Origin: Apostichopus japonicus
Lineage: Eukaryota; Echinodermata; Holothuroidea; Aspidochirotida; Stichopodidae
Reading direction: 5' to 3'
Length of the DNA: 64,000 nucleotides
Assembly: GCF_037975245.1 (NCBI RefSeq)
Contig: NC_092580.1
Coordinates: 14,979,001 to 15,043,000 of the forward strand
Position numbers and translations under genes: made by a program. The notes beneath the pieces were generated by a model. That model was not told the DNA's origin. It saw only the letters and a program-made list of their open reading frames with translations, and did no database searches. This document shows, in pieces, positions 51,006 through 60,703 of this stretch (position 1 is its first letter; each line of letters begins with the position of its first letter).

Positions 51006-51422
51006 ATGTTGCTGAATGGAGAATTCCACCCAGATCTCGTGAGTTGGTACCCTGAGCTCTCCAACAATAAGCTTAGTCTGCCTTTCTTTCGAGTCCAGTT
51101 CCAGTCGTCGTCGGTTGAATATAATAGACACATATTCAAGGCGATGAATCCAGCGGTACGGGCTATGTTTGGAGAAGTCGAAGCTCTCTTGCGGTTGCTC
51201 CTCGTCTCCTCCGCCAGTTCGACGGAAGCCGAGAGATCTTTTAGTGCTTTGAGGCGTTTGAAGACATGGCTACAGAGCACCATGACTCAACAGAGGCTGA
51301 ACCATGTGATGGTGTGCCATATTCACCGCGAATGTCTAGCCCAGTTGAAGCCTGAGGAGTTAGCAGAGAAGTTTGTTGGTTCCTCGGATTACAGACGCCG
51401 CATCATCGGGCGATTCCAGTAG
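51006..51422 (+). pseudogene. hAT-family transposase C-terminal fragment (dimerisation domain)
   Basis: An open stretch of 138 codons ends in TGA-free sequence up to TAG at 51420. Residues about 70-110 read SASSTEAERSFSALRRLKTW then a STMTQQRLNHVMVCHIH string, the signature of the hAT C-terminal dimerisation region (S-x-x-x-x-E-R-x-F-S...). The catalytic RNase H-like core and zinc finger are missing, so this is a remnant of a transposase, not a host gene; a domesticated use cannot be excluded. Confidence 0.8.
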
Positions 51423-51647
51423 AAAACTAGTGTGCTCCGTCAATATCATAAGAGACAGCACTTCATAGCTTGAGCCAAAGCTTGTACATAGTTGTTCTTT
51501 AGTTGTAGACGGTGTTTCAAAGACGGTGCCCGTTCGCTAATATTGGGGAAATTAAATAGGGAGCATATTCCTTGGCAGCGCATCCCATGTTACCTTGTTG
51601 TTGAGTGATACCGGAGTTTACTCCACAGTGAGAACACTGGGTACATG

Positions 51648-52578
51648 CAGGGACGTCGCTAGAGGGGGGTGTGGGGGTGTCTTACCCCAAACTTGGTAAA
51701 ACTGACGATAGTTGGAAAATTGGAGTGCGACAGTCGGAATTTCCGACTGTCGCACTCTAGTTTATCTAGGCCTATTCATTTATTCCTGTGATTGTGCATG
51801 ACCTAAAAATTGAAAAATTTTGGTCAAAATTGAACTTTAATCTGTCATATTTACCACGTTTTCCTTGCCACTTTGAGAAATTGTATCTCGCGATTCTTAT
51901 ACTACACCGTAGAAACCTTCGTATGATTTTGAATACTCCCCAAAAAATTGCCTAATAGAACTACCGTCATAGGCGTAGGAGCCCAATTTGATTTGGGGGG
52001 GGGGGGGGTTGTAACGACTTGCCCGAAAAATATAACCAAAATTTTTTCGCGTGCTACGCGCGCGTTCCACATGTTAATGTGCATAGCATATAGACATGCA
52101 TCGGTTTTTACATCGCATGCAAATAACATACAATCATTTTCCGTCTTATTACCTTTCCATATTGGTTAGAATTATTGGGGAAGTCGTTACAATATTACTG
52201 GTAATAATAATATAAGTTTAACCACTGAAAAACACATTGCAAATTATCTTTCTTTCAGTAGGTGCTCGAAAAGTTATCAGCATATTGCCCGAATTTTCCC
52301 AAAAATACTTGGTTGGGGTGGGGGGGGGGATAATAAGTTTGTGAAATGAGTGCCATTGGGTACAAATGTATCGAAAAAAGTTCGGAACAAAAGTGCAGTC
52401 GCGAAAGATTGGGTGTCTGACTGACACTGACCGTATCGTTGACGAGTAGCGCGATGGTGGGGGGGGGGGGATACAAAGCAGCAGTCGGAATTTTCTGGCT
52501 AAACCCATCCAGCTGGATTTTCAGCCACTACACCCCCCTCCCCAATCATCAGGCCTTTGCTACAGGCCTTGCGTCCCT
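51648..52578. mobile_element. hAT-like element, 931 bp
   Basis: Starts CAGGGACG and ends CGTCCCT; flanks ggtacatg and ggtacacg agree at 7 of 8. It contains a copy of the CGCGC-palindrome repeat (family A). No coding capacity is seen. Confidence 0.55.
51968..52260 (+). repeat. Dispersed repeat family A, copy 1
   Basis: It runs from cataggcgtaggagcccaat over a G tract, gtaacgacttgcccgaaaaa, a palindromic GC-rich core (gcgtgctacgcgcgcg), tacatcgcatgc, and ends at aattatctttctttcag. Copy 2 is at 54147-54423 and a partial copy at 55505-55625. Contains no ORF. Confidence 0.8.
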
Positions 52579-53142
52579 GGTACACGGTGGTTACATAGTA
52601 CGCTCCGACCAGATTTCACCCGATTACCAGATGCAGATCCACCTGGCAACCGAGGTAACTTGCGTGATTTATTTTGAGGCCTTCATCACTTTTAGCCACC
52701 ACTCACATGGGACCTATTCTAAGTCTGACGGACGATACATGCGCATGTTCGAGGTCCTGAAAACATAATTAAAGTGGTTTGTCTTGCCATCCCTTGTTTC
52801 AAATTTCATAGAAATGTGTTCTCGTAGACCTAGCAAAACAACTGACACAGTCCCATTGGAAGTGTGTCACGGGTGGCATTACAAGTCATTGGAGGTTTAA
52901 CATGCTGGCGTATGACGACTTTTGGCAAAATCCGCTAAGCTCACCGTATACGAACTCGGATCTGAGCTGTTCCTAAGTAGTTAGTTATTTAAATTATTAA
53001 TAATGGCGTATGAGGAAATGCACAATTTTGTGGTAGCCTATGACTCCAAGAACGGCAAGTCGAGAAACTCACATGCAGTCGCGGCGGATAGCTTCCTTCG
53101 CCTATATGTCCGGGGACATTTTGGGACATCGTTCCGATAGGC

Positions 53143-53501
53143 CAGGGGTGGGCAACCTATGGCCCGCGGGCCACATGCGGCCCGCGAGGGATTTTTTTTG
53201 CGGCCCGTGAGATGTCTCAAGAAAAAGAAAAAATTAAATCTATTTTACATCATCACAAAAAACGAACTAGCTGCTTAGAATTTATCTGCTGTCAGGTAGG
53301 TCTATTATCACCATTAATTATCATATATATATATATCATGTATTGACATTATGTTTTTGTGAATACAGATTAGTACACACACCTTGAACGTCCTCGGAAG
53401 CAAAGGCAACAGCAGGTCGTTGGTTAGGTGCGATCCTGTCAATCTTTCACTCCTAAAATCTGGCCCATTCATCAAAAAAGGTTGCCCAATGCCCACCACT
53501 G
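53143..53501. mobile_element. Non-autonomous hAT element, family C copy 1, 359 bp
   Basis: Ends CAGGGGTGGGCAACC and (inverted) CAGTGGTGGGCATTGGGCAACC; flanks cgataggc and ccataggc agree at 7 of 8. The left end carries the palindrome ggcccgcgggcc. A second copy lies at 61776-62145. Confidence 0.85.
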
Positions 53502-53856
53502 CCATAGGCCTATATCTGAGGCCCTGGGGTCATTCCTTGACCGACTTGGTGAATATAATGTGCCCATTTCGAAGTAAATTTATTCACAGATTGTTAGTTG
53601 TCATGGGTTCGAACAAATGAGGGGTATTCTGTCCTGAAACATAGGGCAAAATGGGGCTGGTGTTCCAGTTCGCCACATCATTTGTCAACTTGCACTGGGT
53701 TCTAATGTTCATGTCAATTGGAATCACTAATAAAAGAAATAATCCACCAAAAAGGAAGGTCGCATGAACTTTCCTGAGTGACGAATTTGTAATTTTTCTC
53801 CCGAAATCACGCAACTAGATGGCTGCTATCCAGCCTGGCAAGTGCCATGCATCTCC

Positions 53857-53940
53857 AGCGATCTGGCAGGTATTGAAATCTGAAATTTTCTTGGTACGCT
53901 GCGCGCCAACTGATGGTGGCGCTCCGCTTAGATAGTACTT
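53857..53940 (+). repeat. Dispersed repeat family B, copy 1
   Basis: Consensus: gcgatctgg, about 20 nt, aaattttcttg, tacgctgcgcgccaac, gatggtggcgctccgcttag, atagt. Four more copies occur at about 55212-55268, 55293-55370, 56013-56092 and 56725-56801. Confidence 0.8.
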
Positions 53941-54146
53941 ACGGCCGGAATACTCGAATCGATTACGTCCCCACCCCCAAGGGCGGCGGAACCGGGGGGC
54001 ACAGGGGGCACGTGCCCCCCACTTTTCATCAGGTTAAAAATGTGCCCTTTTTCTACATAAACATTTCTATATAAAAAAAGAGTTTACAAAGCAAAACCCA
54101 CGTCGAATGAACTATTTCGGAAAGTTTGAAATGTTTACTACCACAG

Positions 54147-54423
54147 GCATAGGAGCCCAATTTGATTTGGGGGCTGTAACGACTTGCCCGAAAAATATTA
54201 CCAAAATTTTTCGCGCGCTACGCGCGCGTTCAACATGTTATTGTGCACATCATATAGGCATGCGTTGGTTATTACATCGCATGCCAATAATGTACAATCA
54301 TTTGCCGTGTTATAAACCCTTCCAAATTGGTTAGAATTATTGGAAAGTCGTTACAATAATGATGATCATAATAATATCAGTTTAACCATTGAAAAACACA
54401 TAGAAAATTATATTTCTTTCAGT
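54147..54423 (+). repeat. Dispersed repeat family A, copy 2
   Basis: Same order as copy 1: gcccaatttgatttggg, gtaacgacttgcccgaaaaa, palindrome gcgcgctacgcgcgcg, ggttattacatcgcatgc, ggttagaattattgg, tttaaccattgaaaaacaca, tttctttcag. Confidence 0.8.
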
Positions 54424-54659
54424 ATTTTCACATATTTCATTTGCTTTCATGCATGTATCGATCACGTGTGCAGGGACTTGGACTTTATAATGATTTCACC
54501 TCATTTTGTCCTTTTCCTTGTTTCCCAATTTGCACATTAGATATTGCAGTGCTAGTATGCATTGTTTCCTTGAGGGGGGGGGGGGGGTGGGGCGTTGATG
54601 GAGTGATGTGTATACGCAAATAAGATAATACAATAAGAGTTATAAAGCAGGTGCGTATC

Positions 54660-54860
54660 CAGGGGGGGGGCGTTGGGGGCGCGCGCCCCCCGGGTAAGAA
54701 AAAGAGGAGAGAAAAAAAAAGGGAAGAAAAAAGGGAAAAAGAGGGGGAAAAAGAAGAGGAGGAGAGGAAGGAAGGGAAAAGAAAAAGAAGAAAGAGAGAA
54801 AAAGGAGAAAAGGAGGGAGTAAAAGAAAAACGCGAAGAGAAAGAGGAACAGTGACATCAT
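54660..54860. repeat. G/C run followed by a purine-only tract
   Basis: A G-run, gcgcgcgcccccc and then about 150 nt of almost pure A and G. The open frames on both strands here come from composition and are not genes. Confidence 0.85.
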
Positions 54861-55211
54861 TACAGCGCTGAAGGGTAGCCAGTGACGGATCAATGATTTC
54901 GTAAAAGTGTGACTCACCCTACCCCTTACACCGACAACTCCATTTTTTGAGATTTCCATTTTCCTCTCTCACTAATGATCTATATATATACTATATATGG
55001 TCTATCATAACGCGTGTGTAGAATTGTGCTATGAAACCAACTGTGGCTGGTCTCGAACTCGACCGTGTCGTCGGGGAACATGACGATTTTTGGGATGGGG
55101 GCGACCGCCCGCCCCCCCCCCATTCAGCATTTTTTTAAATGATATCGCTAAGTAATTTCAAAATAGAAAGTGCTTAGATGCAACTTACAAGGCCTGGGAA
55201 GTGTCATTTCC

Positions 55212-55370
55212 AGCGATCTGGAAGACATTTTCGGCCAAAATTTGCTTGTACGCTTCGCGCTAACAAATGGTCCTGGGTAGTGCCATTTCCAGCGATCTCG
55301 GAGGCATTTTCGGCCAAAATTTTCTTGAACGCTTCGCGCCAACCTATGGTGGCTCTACGCTTATAGATAG
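55212..55370 (+). repeat. Dispersed repeat family B, copies 2 and 3 in tandem
   Basis: Two copies 82 bp apart (gcgatctgg at 55213, gcgatctcgg at 55294), each followed by gcattttcggcc or acattttcggcc and acgcttcgcgc. Confidence 0.75.
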
Positions 55371-55504
55371 TTTGCCTACAGGCTTCGCCCCTCCCTTGGC
55401 AAATTCCTCGCTACGCGCCTGTTCGAATTTGTAACGCAAACAGCAGATATCACATCATATCAGTGAGCATGAAAATGGCGTTCCAGGATGAAAAGCCTCA
55501 AAAC

Positions 55505-55625
55505 TGTCCGACTTGCCTGAAAAAATAACCAAAAATTTTCGCGCGCGAAGCGCGCGTTCAACGTGTTCATGTCAATATCATATAAGCAAGCATCGGTTAT
55601 TACATCGCATGCCATCATGTACCGT
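55505..55625 (+). repeat. Dispersed repeat family A, partial copy 3
   Basis: Shares gacttgcctgaaaaaataac, tttcgcgcgcgaagcgcgcg, ggttattacatcgcatgcc with copies 1 and 2; the 3' half is absent. Confidence 0.75.
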
Positions 55626-55776
55626 ACGGTCCGTTCAAATTGCGCAGTATACCACGGGATGCTAATGTAAACAACGACATGTCTCATGTAGATGTATAAA
55701 AAGCATGGAGGTCCAATTATGTCAAAATTCTCTTTTACATTAGTAATGGCGAATTAGGGGCTGCACCCCCGCCGCG

Positions 55777-56155
55777 CAGTGGCGGAGCGTCCATACGGTC
55801 AGGGGCGGATGCCCCCCCCCCCGACGGACTCAAATGGACTGCTGGAGCCTTTTTCAGCTCTTTACCACTTTTTACTTATTCTAGATTATTGACTTTTTTA
55901 TTGCGCTCTCATCTACTTATTGACATTTCTCACATTTTGTTGGTGTAATTTGGCGATGACACCTTATTCTTCGTTTATCTGCAAATTAGCCAGGCCCGGA
56001 AAGGGTCATTTCCGGCGATCTAGGGAGTATCTTTACTCAAAAATTTTCTCTACGCTACGCGCCAACCGGTGGTGGCGCTCCGCTTAGATAGTGTCGAAAG
56101 CGTCCCTACAGACCATTCTCGCCCCTCCTGACCAATACCCCTAGCTCCGCCACTG
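55777..56155. mobile_element. Non-autonomous hAT element, 379 bp, innermost insertion
   Basis: Perfect 12-bp inverted ends CAGTGGCGGAGC and perfect 8-bp direct repeats ccgccgcg (55769-55776 and 56156-56163). It interrupts the end of another element: joining the flanks gives cgcctcctacgcctatg, the inverted counterpart of the family A start. Contains family B copy 4 at 56013-56092. Confidence 0.85.
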
Positions 56156-56724
56156 CCGCCGCGCCTCCTACGCCTATGTGTGTAGTGTTCGGTTTCGGAT
56201 ATATCTGCTATTTTTTCATTTCCTTCAACCAAGTTTTACAATAGCCGTTATAAGAGGATTTAATATTTCTACACCAATAAATTAACTGTCTGAATTTTAG
56301 AAAATTTCTGACCAACATTCTGCATCACACTTCCCTCTACTCGTGCAATTTTGACCGGTCTGTTAGGGGTTGAAGGAAGTTTTTCTTTATTGGTTGTCCA
56401 TAGATGAAATTTTGTACAACATTATGGGTATGTTTTGAAGTGAGTTTATTCACGAGAAATGTGAAGTTTCAAATTCTGAACAAATATGGGGCTTAAAACC
56501 TTGAAAAGTGGGGCTGACGGGTATCATAGAGGGCCGCGACGTAGAATCACCTACAAAAGCAAAGACCCACAGGATATGCGATCAGGTCGAACATGATGTG
56601 TGCCGGGTTGACAATCTTCAAAAAGGTTATGGATGGAAAAAAAAAACTTTTAGGAAATACTTGGTTCTCAGGCAAAAAGTGTACATCTGGTTGGTCATTT
56701 CAAGCCCGAGAAGTGCCGTTTCCG

Positions 56725-56801
56725 GTGATCTGGGGGGTATCAAAATAAGAAATTTTCTTGTACGCTGCGCGCCAACCGATGGTGGCGCTCCGCTTAGATA
56801 G
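56725..56801 (+). repeat. Dispersed repeat family B, copy 5
   Basis: gtgatctggggggtatc, aattttcttgtacgctgcgc, gccaaccgatggtggcgctc, gcttagatagt, just inside the right end of the 54648-56844 element. Confidence 0.8.
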
Positions 56802-56983
56802 TAATTCGCGCCCCCCGGGTTTGAAAATCCTGGATACGCGCCTGTAAAGGGTACTAAATATCAGGCCGCATCAGTCCAATCGAATTTCTGCAAAGTGCCC
56901 TTCGACGTTGGTGCCCCCCCCAGATTAAAAGTGCTTCCGCCGCCCTTGCCCACCCCCCACGTTTCAAATCGGATTGACGCCCC

Positions 56984-59900
56984 CAGTTTAAAGCTAGCTC
57001 AAACGTTATCTGGTGGCTACAGTGACAGTTGTATCCAATCTGTCAGCCCCAACACCTAAGGACCAGTGGTGTAGGAAGCTTGAGATAAAAAAGTGGGGCA
57101 TATGGTGAGGGGTGGTTGATTTAGGGGGGGATTCTTGTCCAGCTTGGGGCACTTTGCCAGGAGAATTTCACTATTGCAGATGCTACCTGGCAAAGCTGAT
57201 GGGATGTAGAGAATTAGAATATTTTATTTCAAAATATTGGTATTTTTTCTGGAAATTGTAATTCCCAAAATTTAACCTTTTCAGGCAATAGGCCTACTTC
57301 AATTTTCAATCTTCCGTAATCCCAAGTTTTCTTCTATATTTTTGATCATAATACCAATTTTCACTTTTCACCCTCAACATTTTAACTTTTCCTCGATTTC
57401 CGACCCCTTACCCTTCTCCTGTTAATCCCGGAAATTTTCGAATTTTCGAGCACTCTCAAGAGTTAATACCACAAAAAAATGTGTTTACTTCCAGTTAACC
57501 TTCCCCGATGTCTAACCCGAAATTTGGGGCCCTGTCTGTCATACCGATAAGCACCGACAAAAGTTCGCTCATCAAAGGAATGTCAGTACCGTCTTTAGTT
57601 ATTTGGTCAGTACCCAAATTTAGAGCGTGGGTTGCATCATAGTAGAACTTAGTCTACGTGTAGCACTTTGGATTGTATTGACTCATATGAAAAGCTTGAT
57701 GTAAGAGCAGTGTTTGTACATTACAGCTTATTCCTTGCTCAAAGAAACTCTCAGTTGACTTACTGCAGCCAAATCTGATTACATAATATTCATATTTCTG
57801 CGGTTTCAAGCGACATACGTATGAACCGTGTATTTTATACTGAATGTGTGGAGTCAGTCTGAACCGTACGTACTAAGCACACAGTGAGATTAGAGGTCTT
57901 GAAAGTAACATTTGAAAAAATTAACATATTTGTTTGAATAGGTTACAATAGTAGAAGAACGAAGCATTAAGACACGTCCAGTGAACACGAGCACTGTTTC
58001 AACTAGTTTAAGCGGTGTTGCAGTTCGAGAGTAGAACCGTGAGCGTGACAGCAGAGGTAAATATGCTCATTTGCAGATGAAAATCACTCACACTAGTGAC
58101 ATCAAATTTAGAAATCAGTTATCTTCGCTTTTACTATTTGTAGCAAGTACGTGTTCGAACTGAGGCCTAGTAGTAGTACTGTAGTAGAAGGCTGCACGTA
58201 CTCGTAGTATAGTAAAGTTAGGCTAACATAGTATAGGGCCTATTTATGCTTTGTGATATATCACTGCAGGCGCTGCCAACGAATGACACACAGGCTTTAT
58301 TCTAATAAATTCTATATGACATACGTTGGGAGCGCCTGTGTGTGAACTAGAGTAGTTTGGGTCCTTTCTTGTTTCTTGTTGGTGAAATAAGATGCCATGT
58401 AGCCTAGGCCCAAGGCCTATATAAGATGTTCCCATATTCTAACGTAAATTAAGGCTTAACGTTAGGTTTATTCACTAGTGTTGTGCAGATCTAGGCCTAG
58501 GCAATATCGGTTTTAGCCAATATCAGATATTCCAATCCCGATATCGGCCTGATACCGTTATGTTTAAACAGCCAGAATGAAGTTCAAATCGCACGTTAAG
58601 TCATGCATTAATAGGCTAAAGTGTTAAAGTTATAATCGACTAGTCACTCATTAGCGTTTGCACAACTCACAAACAGAAACCATTTGTATAACTCTCGTTA
58701 GTAAATTATTAAGAAAAGTATGTGCATATTCTATAACACTAGTCTTAACCTCATTTAATATGAACGATCATATTCTACACCAAGTTGATATGAAACTAGC
58801 TGTGTGCTGGCATTTTCTTTGTGGAAAGACACAAGCCTATCTTTCCTGTTACCTTCTGTTGTATGATTCGTTGCTCTGTTTGACCAATTAAGTGCAACAC
58901 TTAGGTGCAAGTCTGGTAGCATATCCTGGCTATTAATTTTTACCACCCTTTGTAGTTTGTGCTGACCAGAACCTAAACGAAACATTTTCTTTCTTTTTTA
59001 ATTCCTGTAAAAAATGATAGGACTATTATAAGTCTGCTATAGTAACAACTAAGCCTAATCAAAATTAGCAATATACTTTGTGTTTGAAATATTTTTGTAA
59101 ACCAACCGGGAACAAATTGTTTGATACGCAAACTTGATTCTCAAAATACCATCTTGTCATTAGTTCTTGATGTTTTACCAAACTGCATCCATGGTACTTT
59201 TTGCAGCTTTAAAAAGATTCATAAGATGGAATGATTTAGTAGGGGTTTTCCATGTGTTATAACTTTTATTCTCCACGGAGCCCCCAAAGCACTGTGCAAG
59301 TTAGTGTGATAGGCTAATACGTTCTGTAGTAGCACATAATTTTATCATTTTATGTTTCTCAACATCACATGAGTAACTTCTTACATTGTGTTTGACCGCT
59401 GTCCATTGTCTTGCCACACTATGAATATGTTTGGGCATAGGAACCACTAAACTTTTTCTGGTTTCTTGAACTTGTCAAGATTAGAGGGAATATTCAACTT
59501 GCATTACTTGAACTTTAATCTGAACAATATTTCATTTCACGATCCTGGGCAGATTATAAATGATAATTTTTAAACGGTAATCTAATTGTCCCAGATGACC
59601 AATTTTCTGTTCGGTCAACCAAAATCAGCTTTGGTGGTCGTCGATCGGACAACTAATTTGTTTGTATCAAATTCAGTTTACATTGTACTAAATACCCTCA
59701 AATTGGTCAAATGTTAGATAAATTGGTAACACTTTGAGATACTGATACAGCGGTGGGCCTATGCTCCAAATATTGTGTTCTTTATCACTAAACCTTCACA
59801 TCCGTCCTACAGTGTACTGTATGTATTGGTCATTCGTTGTTATTTTGCTACATTTTTGAAAACATCCAATTTTACTGTTCAGAAAACCAAAAACGTTGTC

Positions 59901-60657
59901 TGAGCGCCAACCAGAATAGTCCTTCTAAATTTGCCCAGCAATCATCCAGCAGGAGAAAGTTTATCAAGCACAAGAAGGCAAATCGTCCCACAAATCAATT
60001 TTTAGCTTCGCTGCATTTTTGTAAATTATACATATAGCTTTGTATGTTAACTATTTTATGACTGTAGAAAGAGGTCACATCTTGCATTGCAATATATTTC
60101 TTTGTAGATACAGAAAAACCTAAGCCTAAGCCTAACATTATTTCCAAAATTCCAGGCTATTTACAGATTCTGATAGAGAAAAAGTACTATATTGCCTCAG
60201 GTGAAAAGAAAGTTACTCAACAATTGGTGTAGCAGGTGTAGTGTACAGCAAATGTTTAGGTAGTGATCCCTCCAGTCCATTGTTAAATTATGTAGGAAAG
60301 AAGACATTGTGTTTGGGGAATGTAAGAATAAGTGGTTGATACTTCACAAGATTCTAATAGGAATTGAAGGCAGAGTCATCTGCTTGAAAAGCCGTCACCA
60401 TTTTTGTGTTTTAGCACTTGCAAAGATAGTTTTGTCAAAGGGAAGGGGGACATCCACCCATCCACACATTGAACCTCTGGGATTGGAGTCCCCACTTCCA
60501 ATGTTTGCTTTGTCATTCTTTCAAGGGTAACTGACCAGTGTGTTCACTGTTTACTATTTTTGTAGGTTTGAAACTGCTATGGTGTTTCATCATTCATGTT
60601 TGTTAAAATATAATATTTATGATCTAATGTATTAATTCTCAATTGCTTCCATCACAG
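56984..60657. other. Intergenic / 5' flank of the BCAP31 gene
   Basis: No coding region is supported. A possible untranslated exon ends at 58056 (CAGAG followed by GTAAAT) and could splice to the acceptor at 60657, but the link is inference. The rest is AT-rich with a small inverted repeat at 58267-58338. Confidence 0.45.
58267..58338. repeat. Short inverted repeat, 15-bp arms
   Basis: caggcgctgccaacg and cgttgggagcgcctg are reverse complements with one mismatch, about 42 nt apart; the stem extends with acacacagg-like sequence. May be a degenerate foldback element. Confidence 0.6.
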
Positions 60658-60703
60658 ATTCTTTGAGCATACAGTATATTTGCTGATAAGACCAAGAGAC
60701 ACC

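Larger units (their letters stand above)
54648..56844. mobile_element. Inner hAT-like element with 16-bp inverted ends
   Basis: Ends CAGGTGCGTATCCAGG and (inverted) CAGGCGCGTATCCAGG, 15 of 16 identical. The flanks share only taaag (54643-54647 and 56845-56849), a 5-bp duplication rather than 8. It lies inside 53978-56948 and itself hosts 55777-56155. Confidence 0.65.
53978..56948. mobile_element. hAT-like element, 2,971 bp, hosting nested insertions
   Basis: Perfect 14-bp terminal inverted repeats CAAGGGCGGCGGAA and perfect 8-bp direct repeats cccacccc (53970-53977 and 56949-56956). Stripped of the inner elements it is under 800 bp, non-coding, so itself non-autonomous. Confidence 0.8.
50843..56983. 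mobile_element. Outer element of a transposon nest, about 6.1 kb
   Basis: The left end (GGCATCAATCC with a G run) matches, inverted, the right end near 56971-56981 (ggattgacgcc). Flanks attaaaac and tttaaagc agree at 6 of 8 positions. It contains the hAT transposase fragment and most of the elements listed below as later insertions. The exact limits are approximate. Confidence 0.45.

Noticed and set aside
52439-52768. 109-codon plus-strand open frame
   Set aside because: Crosses the right end of a hAT-like element (52578) and begins in a G run; no recognisable domain.
54552-54959. Long open frame of Phe/Leu/Ser on minus strand and Lys/Glu on plus strand
   Set aside because: Composition artefact of the purine tract inside a transposon.
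57062-57130. cagtggtgtaggaagcttg with a later G run as another element start
   Set aside because: No matching inverted end or target duplication was found within the window.
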